Assembly (NCBI GenBank): GCA_960531495.1
Contig: OY482848.1
Span: 30,631,269-30,695,268 of the forward strand
DNA: 64,000 nt
From: Zeus faber
Taxonomy: Eukaryota > Chordata > Actinopteri > Zeiformes > Zeidae
Direction: 5' to 3'
A program made the translations under genes and the position numbers. A model generated the notes under the pieces. The model searched no databases. It had not been told where the DNA came from and saw only the letters and a program-made list of their open reading frames with translations. This document shows positions 59,701-64,000 of this stretch, one piece after another. The stretch's first letter is position 1. Each line of letters starts with the position of its first letter.

Positions 59701-60448
59701 CAAAATTCAGTTGTCCTGGGAAAAATTTTTACTTTTAATTTTGTTTAAGAGCTGACTTATCTTCACACACTTAACACAACTATAATTAGCCGAGAAAATA
59801 GTGCTGGGCGGTATGGCTAAAAATGTTACGATAAAATATTTCCTATTTGATAATGATATTCATTACGATATACTGTATATAATATAAATATATAAAATAA
59901 TTTTAAAAATGTATGCCATGGTGTGTTTTAAGAACACTTTTATTGGCGAAAGGAATTTGCTTGCTTGGGTCATCACCATACAGTAGAGTGAAAGAGAGCT
60001 GCAGTTTTCATTTCTTGGAGGATGAAATAATGAGCAGATGTTAAGAATTTTTCAACCGAGCGTAAACCTTCATATTCACCTGAAAACCTATTCTTCCAAT
60101 TTGACAAGCCCTAATTAGTTAGTCCTTACTAGTTAGTTAGTACTTACTAGTCTTTTGAATTGGACTGAAATGTGAATATAGGAGTGTTTTTTATTTATTT
60201 TTTATTGTGCAACCCCACTCCACATGACAGTTACAGACCGCAGGATGATATTTGTTTTCTGCGCAGGCCATCCTGTACAGCACTGGTCCTTCAGAGTCTG
60301 GCTCTGCAGAAAGCCAGAGGAGCTCATCATGCAGCAGCCCTCCCTCTCCTGCTGGCCTCCACTTCCTGGCTCCCCTGGTGCTTCCCACAGAGCAGTACCG
60401 CTCTGTGCTGGTCACCGACACCAAGGACAGCTACACGGTCACTGTCAG
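52578..60448 (+). CDS. tdrd7: TDRD7, N-terminal half with three LOTUS domains, 3'-partial
   Basis: TDRD7 is a Tudor/LOTUS scaffold of germ-cell chromatoid bodies and lens RNA granules. Nine exons in phase give 558 residues: 52578-52775, 53627-53771, 55399-55618, 56777-56869, 57017-57066, 57462-57550, 58207-58377, 58951-59478 and 60267-60448. The start (MSACESVKKMLRSVLQSKQG) matches the mammalian N-terminal LOTUS domain, which sets the ATG. Two more LOTUS domains follow. The last exon reaches PLVLPTEQYRSVLVTDTKD, just before the first Tudor domain. No Tudor exon is seen in the last 3.5 kb, so the gene continues beyond the window. Teleosts have tdrd7 paralogues; which one this is cannot be decided. 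Confidence 0.92.
54248..54697. repeat. Diverged direct repeat, first copy (tdrd7 intron 2)
   Basis: Shares an ordered series of blocks with 54976-55374: AAAGTTTGTGGTGT, TTTGGTCGGAACTTAAATAT, GATTGGTCAGAGGTGAA, CCAAACTGATTGGCTT. Likely two insertions of one unclassified element rather than a recent duplication. Confidence 0.6.
54976..55374. repeat. Diverged direct repeat, second copy (tdrd7 intron 2)
   Basis: Second copy of the element at 54248-54697, in the same orientation, ending about 25 bases before exon 3 of tdrd7. Confidence 0.6.
55399..57550 (+). CDS. tdrd7: tdrd7 exons 3-6, low-complexity linker
   Basis: Exons 55399-55618, 56777-56869, 57017-57066 and 57462-57550. They encode a Pro/Ser/Arg-rich linker between LOTUS domains 1 and 2 with no fold recognised. 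The calls rest on in-phase splicing between conserved flanks, so individual exon limits are less certain here. Confidence 0.75.
56016..56258. mobile_element. MITE-like element, copy D
   Basis: Starts at CAGGTAGTCTCTGACCAGTC and ends TTAAGGGAGGAGTACCTG, flanked by TA on each side. It lies in tdrd7 intron 3 and lacks the first part of the left arm. Confidence 0.7.
58207..58377 (+). CDS. tdrd7: tdrd7 exon 7, LOTUS domain 2
   Basis: 57 codons. SRLSRLLEKHCSGLWLSKLP and YVEMFGQQLHPRVATELASW are the expected helices, and the exon ends WPHVCT before a GTGAGT donor, as at the matching mammalian position. Confidence 0.93.
58510..58737 (-). mobile_element. tRNA-derived SINE in tdrd7 intron 7
   Basis: On the minus strand, a tRNA-like head has an A box (TAGCTCAGGCGGTAGAGC, complement of 58706-58723) and a B box (GGTTCGATCCC, complement of 58668-58678). 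A tail containing AAGCGCTTTGGATAAAAGC-like sequence (here CGCTTTGGATAAAAGCATCT) follows; this tail is widespread in fish SINEs. Confidence 0.8.
58951..59478 (+). CDS. tdrd7: tdrd7 exon 8, linker and LOTUS domain 3
   Basis: 176 codons. A Pro/Ser-rich linker is followed by VRGQLMELLSTYSHGLWVHA, LPKLFMETFKVRFPEHLLDN and LTALQDICSVEYPQ, the third LOTUS domain. Confidence 0.93.
60267..60448 (+). CDS. tdrd7: tdrd7 exon 9, lead-in to the first Tudor domain
   Basis: Begins AILYSTGP (AILYAKLP in mammals), passes a Ser-rich stretch and ends at VLPTEQYRSVLVTDTKDSYT before a GTAAGA donor, leaving phase 2. Matching sequence in mammals immediately precedes Tudor 1. Confidence 0.85.
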
Positions 60449-60493
60449 GTAAGAGACGGCTGTGCCCACACGCTGTACCAAAGTTAAGTAGTT

Positions 60494-60790
60494 AAAGTGG
60501 ACCTATTATGCTCCTTTTTACACCACATATAGCTCTCTGAGGTCTACAAAACATTTTGCTGAAAATACCACTCTGGTTTTGCATTATAGCCACTCAAGTT
60601 TTGCATTAGAGCCATTTTAACATGCCTCTTTATCCATTGTGTTGAGACCACGAGTTCTGTGAGCTAATGAGGTTTGAGCACAAGTTTTGGGTTCTGTGAG
60701 CAACTGATGTTTGATCATGGCTTCAGGCTTTTGTTCTATTTACTCTGTAACGTCACTTGAATTGTTCAAAATTTCACCTCTGTTGCTACA
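60494..60790. mobile_element. GGACCTATTATGC-family element, copy 4, inverted
   Basis: Starts TTAAAGTGGACCTATTATGC and reads as the reverse complement of the right arm of copies 1-3, then diverges near 60770. Confidence 0.6.
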
Positions 60791-61224
60791 ATGCAATCCA
60801 AGGGGAAACACTGGTTTTATGTTATGTATGTATGTGTATGTATGTGTATATATGTATGTATTTATGTAAAAATAAAAATAAATAATAATAATATCCCTGT
60901 GATCATCTAATCATAGAATTTTGGGATGCAACGGTACACGGTATGTTATCGAACCGTTCGGTAAGCCCCCTACGGTTCAATATCTGACCCACCGCAGCGA
61001 AAGCTGCTATGTCGCGCATTTCTAAAATCACCAAGAGCCGCCAAAAACTCTTTCTATGAGGAAAATTTGATTTTTCCAGATTCGTGTTCCTTTGTATTTT
61101 TTCTCTATATCAACATATTTTCAAAACCGAGTTTGATTCATAAATAGTAGATAAATGTTAAACCGCCTAGTTAAATATTCCTGTTAGATGGTTAAAGCAC
61201 AAGACGAGGAGCCTTAGGTTTCAC

Positions 61225-61629
61225 TTGCCTGTGAAAATTTCATCTCCATGTTGTTATGGATTACAAGAGGCTGGTGGAGGAAATCTTAATCATATTGCAG
61301 ACCTTAATCTGACCAGTGCTATAGAGCCAAGTCAATGTAAGCAGTGTGTACTGGACTTCATTTTCCACGATGATAGTCAGTTCTCTCACAGGGATGCTGA
61401 GAACGACAACGATGCTGAATCTGATATCTGGGTTATCCCGGACTTGGAGAACATTTCAAACAGCAGGTTTCTACCTGAATGTGACGATGAAACTGAATAT
61501 TTTCAAGAACCACCAGAGGAGACCGACGATATGGCCGTTGTTATTATTACAACGCAAGAAATTTCTAAAAGAAGCGATTTCTACAGCACGAGGAAATGCG
61601 CTCAGAGAGGGAGGTCTACAACCCCATGA
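61225..61629 (+). other. Unidentified acidic 134-codon reading frame
   Basis: Open from ATG to TGA with an Asp/Glu-rich second half (AENDNDAESD, CDDETEYFQEPPEETDD) and CKQC. It lies in tdrd7 intron 9 between two repeat copies and has no splice context or recognised family. It may be the N-terminal part of a transposon protein. Confidence 0.3.
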
Positions 61630-61829
61630 CCAAGGACTCCAAGAGCACCTGTGAGCACCTCAACCTCTCTTTAGGTGGTTGTGTTCAACCTGCAAGCAAC
61701 CACATCAATCATCTGGCACCTCACAATAAGACAATGTTTTTGCACCAACGGTTGTGGGGACCCCCTAAGGGGAACTAGGAACTGGTGGAGCTCCCTGAGA
61801 ACCTGGCACTGGTGACGCTGATGTGACGT

Positions 61830-62060
61830 CATCCAACGGCGTTTCACCGCGACTTCCATGTTGTATTTACTCCTTAACTTTCACTGATTTCACCTTACCA
61901 GTCCACTAAAATTTGTTTCTGAACAAATTTGGGGCCAGAATGAATTAATCCAGTTGCTGAATTTTCACTCATATTAGATCTACAAGATATAATTAAAAAG
62001 ATTGTTTCCACTTTCGTAAAGCACAGCCTGCTCAGGGATTTTCTGTTTCTTTCAATTAAC
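61830..62060. mobile_element. GGACCTATTATGC-family element, partial copy 5, inverted
   Basis: TTGTATTTACTCCTTAAC through CAGTTGCTGAATTTTCACTC is the reverse complement of internal sequence of copy 1. It overlaps the end of copy 4 by about 30 bases in element coordinates, so it is not simply its continuation. Confidence 0.5.
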
Positions 62061-63439
62061 GTCGTAAAATGAAATAAATACATAGGCAATAAAAATACTT
62101 TATTTTTTTTTTCCTTTTTTTTTTTATTTATTATTTGTCATGTTATTTGTCATATTATTTATTACTGCTGAGTGTGTGTTGGTCCCCACCAACACACTGG
62201 TCCCCACCCAGAGCGATGCCACTTGACTGGGCAGACACAGCCCGAGGGACCGTGATCTTAGGTCTGGACCCATCACCGGCACTTCCATCACTGAAGGTTC
62301 CTCTTGTGTTGGTCACTCCCTGTCCTGGAGTAGGAGCTGAATTAGTGTCTCAGAACGGAGTTCCAAGAACTATGATTGTTCTAACAGTAGTGCCTTCAGT
62401 GCGGACACAATAAAAGGGACAGTTCCTCCAAAAAGTCCTTTGAACTATGAGTAATTCCTGTGGTGCGAAAACGCACAATATGGGGAGTTTTGCGATACAT
62501 AACGTATGGGCGATTATATTTGTTGTGATATTTATTTTATGTAAATTAAAAGACCTGTTGCACACTATTTCGCACAGTGTTTTCATTAGTTTCATTCAAT
62601 CATTCATTTTCATCTAAAATAAAAAAAAACACAATTCATTATTTCAAACCATTTGTCCTTTAAAATCAGATGTACAGTATATATTGATTCTATTAGATGT
62701 ACAGCACATAATTTCCATTCCAAAAAACAAAGCTGCTTTTCCACAACTGCAGCCTGGAGGCGTTCCCAGGCGCCGGACAGGAACTGACAGGGAGGTGGGG
62801 GTCCTGACAGGGGCCCTCCACCTGCCTGTATTCTGTTCTGCCATTTCAAGTGGACAAATCAAGTGGAATGTTGTAAAATGTATCATATTTTATTGAATCA
62901 GAGCATGCTTTTTCTTTGAATTATTAGAACCCACAAGCTCTGAGCCCCTCCCCCAGTGGCGCACGCAGCTCAACTGGGGAAAATCTCTGCCTCAGCGATA
63001 CAGTACACAATTTATCTTCAGATAATGTTACATTAGAGATCACTTTGTTTTTTTCTTTTTTTTTTTTTCTCCACTTGCCCGATTGGACAACTGCATGAGG
63101 CATCCCACTTGCCTGAAAAGAGTTTACTTCCCCCGCGGAAGCGTTGTTGAACCTTGCCTATTTATTACAAACTTTGACCAATTTCTATCCTGGACACTTC
63201 CCCTCCAATCAGTTGAACTTGTGCAAATTATAACCAAGCAATGAACTTGAACCTTGTCTCCCCCTCCCTCCACTGTTTAACACAGTGTTACACTAGTTAT
63301 TTATGATAGACTACTATGAAAACAATTTTTTTTACACTTAACTTTTCAATTAAAAAAATAATAATACATTCTTAAATACAAAGTTAAGTCTCCACACCAC
63401 CCTCTCCCACCTTGACAGGTGGAAGGGGGGCTATGTGAG

Positions 63440-63713
63440 AATGCTGTCATTGATTACTGCTCAGCATTCAATACCATAGTCCCCTCTAGACTAGCTGCAA
63501 AGCATGTTCGATCTAGGACTGAACTCCTCCCTGTACACCTGGATCTGGGACTTTCTGATGGCTAGGCCCCAGTTGGTTAGGCTGGTTGGACACACCTCCA
63601 ACTTGTTAACCCTGAGCACAGGATCGCCCCTGGGCTGTGTTGTCAGCCCACCACTCTACTTTCTATACACACATGACTGTGTGGCCAGCTCCAACTCCAT
63701 CGTTAAGAGATAA
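63440..63713 (+). mobile_element. LINE reverse-transcriptase fragment, frameshifted and truncated
   Basis: [17 protein letters not shown] reads in one frame and then shifts to [20 protein letters not shown] and [20 protein letters not shown], ending at a stop before the expected catalytic ADD block. These are recognisable non-LTR reverse-transcriptase motifs common in fish LINEs. It is a dead fragment. Confidence 0.8.
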
Positions 63714-64000
63714 AAAATTTTAGTGTGCACTTCATTGCACTTCAGCTTCAGTAAATTTAATCTGTGTGGATATAGGCTTTTTTTTTTTTTTTTTTTTAGC
63801 TCAACTTCTCGTCAAGAATTTGAACATGCACACAAAACCAAGATCCTGTCAATATATTTGTAGTTTTTTTTTGGGGGGGGGGGTGCGGTAGTAGGTAGTT
63901 GATGTGGGGTGAGTGAATGGCAAAGATATAACTTCAAAAGATGGTAAAGTCAGCAGTGGCTGTGAAAATCAAAAGTAGGGTACGACCAAAGACCTCAAAA

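Larger units (their letters stand above)
60449..64000. other. tdrd7 intron 9 (start), repeat-rich
   Basis: No Tudor exon is visible. The stretch holds a minus-oriented GGACCTATTATGC-family copy (60494-60790), an unidentified acidic reading frame (61225-61629), a second partial copy of the same repeat (about 61830-62060) and a LINE reverse-transcriptase fragment (63440-63713). Confidence 0.55.

Overview
This window is nuclear DNA from a ray-finned (teleost) fish. The genes are vertebrate-type, with many short exons and GT-AG introns. The protein sequences match vertebrate families closely, and the non-coding DNA has the dense CA/TG and GA microsatellites and the small DNA-transposon and SINE remnants typical of teleosts. 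All calls come from reading the sequence, translating it and checking exon phase; no database search was run.

Four genes lie on the + strand. (1) 4950-27624 is the 3' part of abca1, the ABCA1 cholesterol/phospholipid exporter: 40 coding exons, about 1995 residues, starting near residue 270 of the mammalian protein. The first roughly 270 residues must be encoded left of the window. Its long 3' UTR carries two adjacent miR-33 seed matches. (2) 30786-33175 is a small four-exon gene for a secreted single-Kazal serine protease inhibitor (SPINK type, 81 residues). (3) 36979-47667 is stra6l/rbpr2, the STRA6-like retinol-binding-protein receptor: 18 coding exons, 653 residues. (4) 52578 to beyond 60448 is the 5' half of tdrd7, a germ-granule/lens protein, with three LOTUS domains; its Tudor domains lie off the right edge.

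Introns and intergenic DNA hold four copies of a MITE-like family with CAGGTACTCC termini and TA flanks, several copies of a second family with TTAA...GGACCTATTATGC termini, and two internally deleted Tc1-like elements inside stra6l. There are also a tRNA-derived SINE, a LINE reverse-transcriptase fragment and a diverged pair of direct repeats in tdrd7 intron 2. A 21-bp minisatellite of about 1.1 kb fills much of the last abca1 intron. Intron 3 of abca1 contains an unidentified minus-strand stretch that looks like a terminal exon, with acceptor, 58 open codons, stop and poly(A) signal.

Functionally the neighbours are a sterol exporter and a retinoid-uptake receptor, with a protease inhibitor between them and a germline RNA-granule factor downstream. 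I see no evidence that they work as one system. The features most worth checking are the miR-33 sites, the antisense exon-like segment, the repeat-laden splice sites of stra6l (including a predicted GC-AG intron) and the in-frame acidic intron in abca1.
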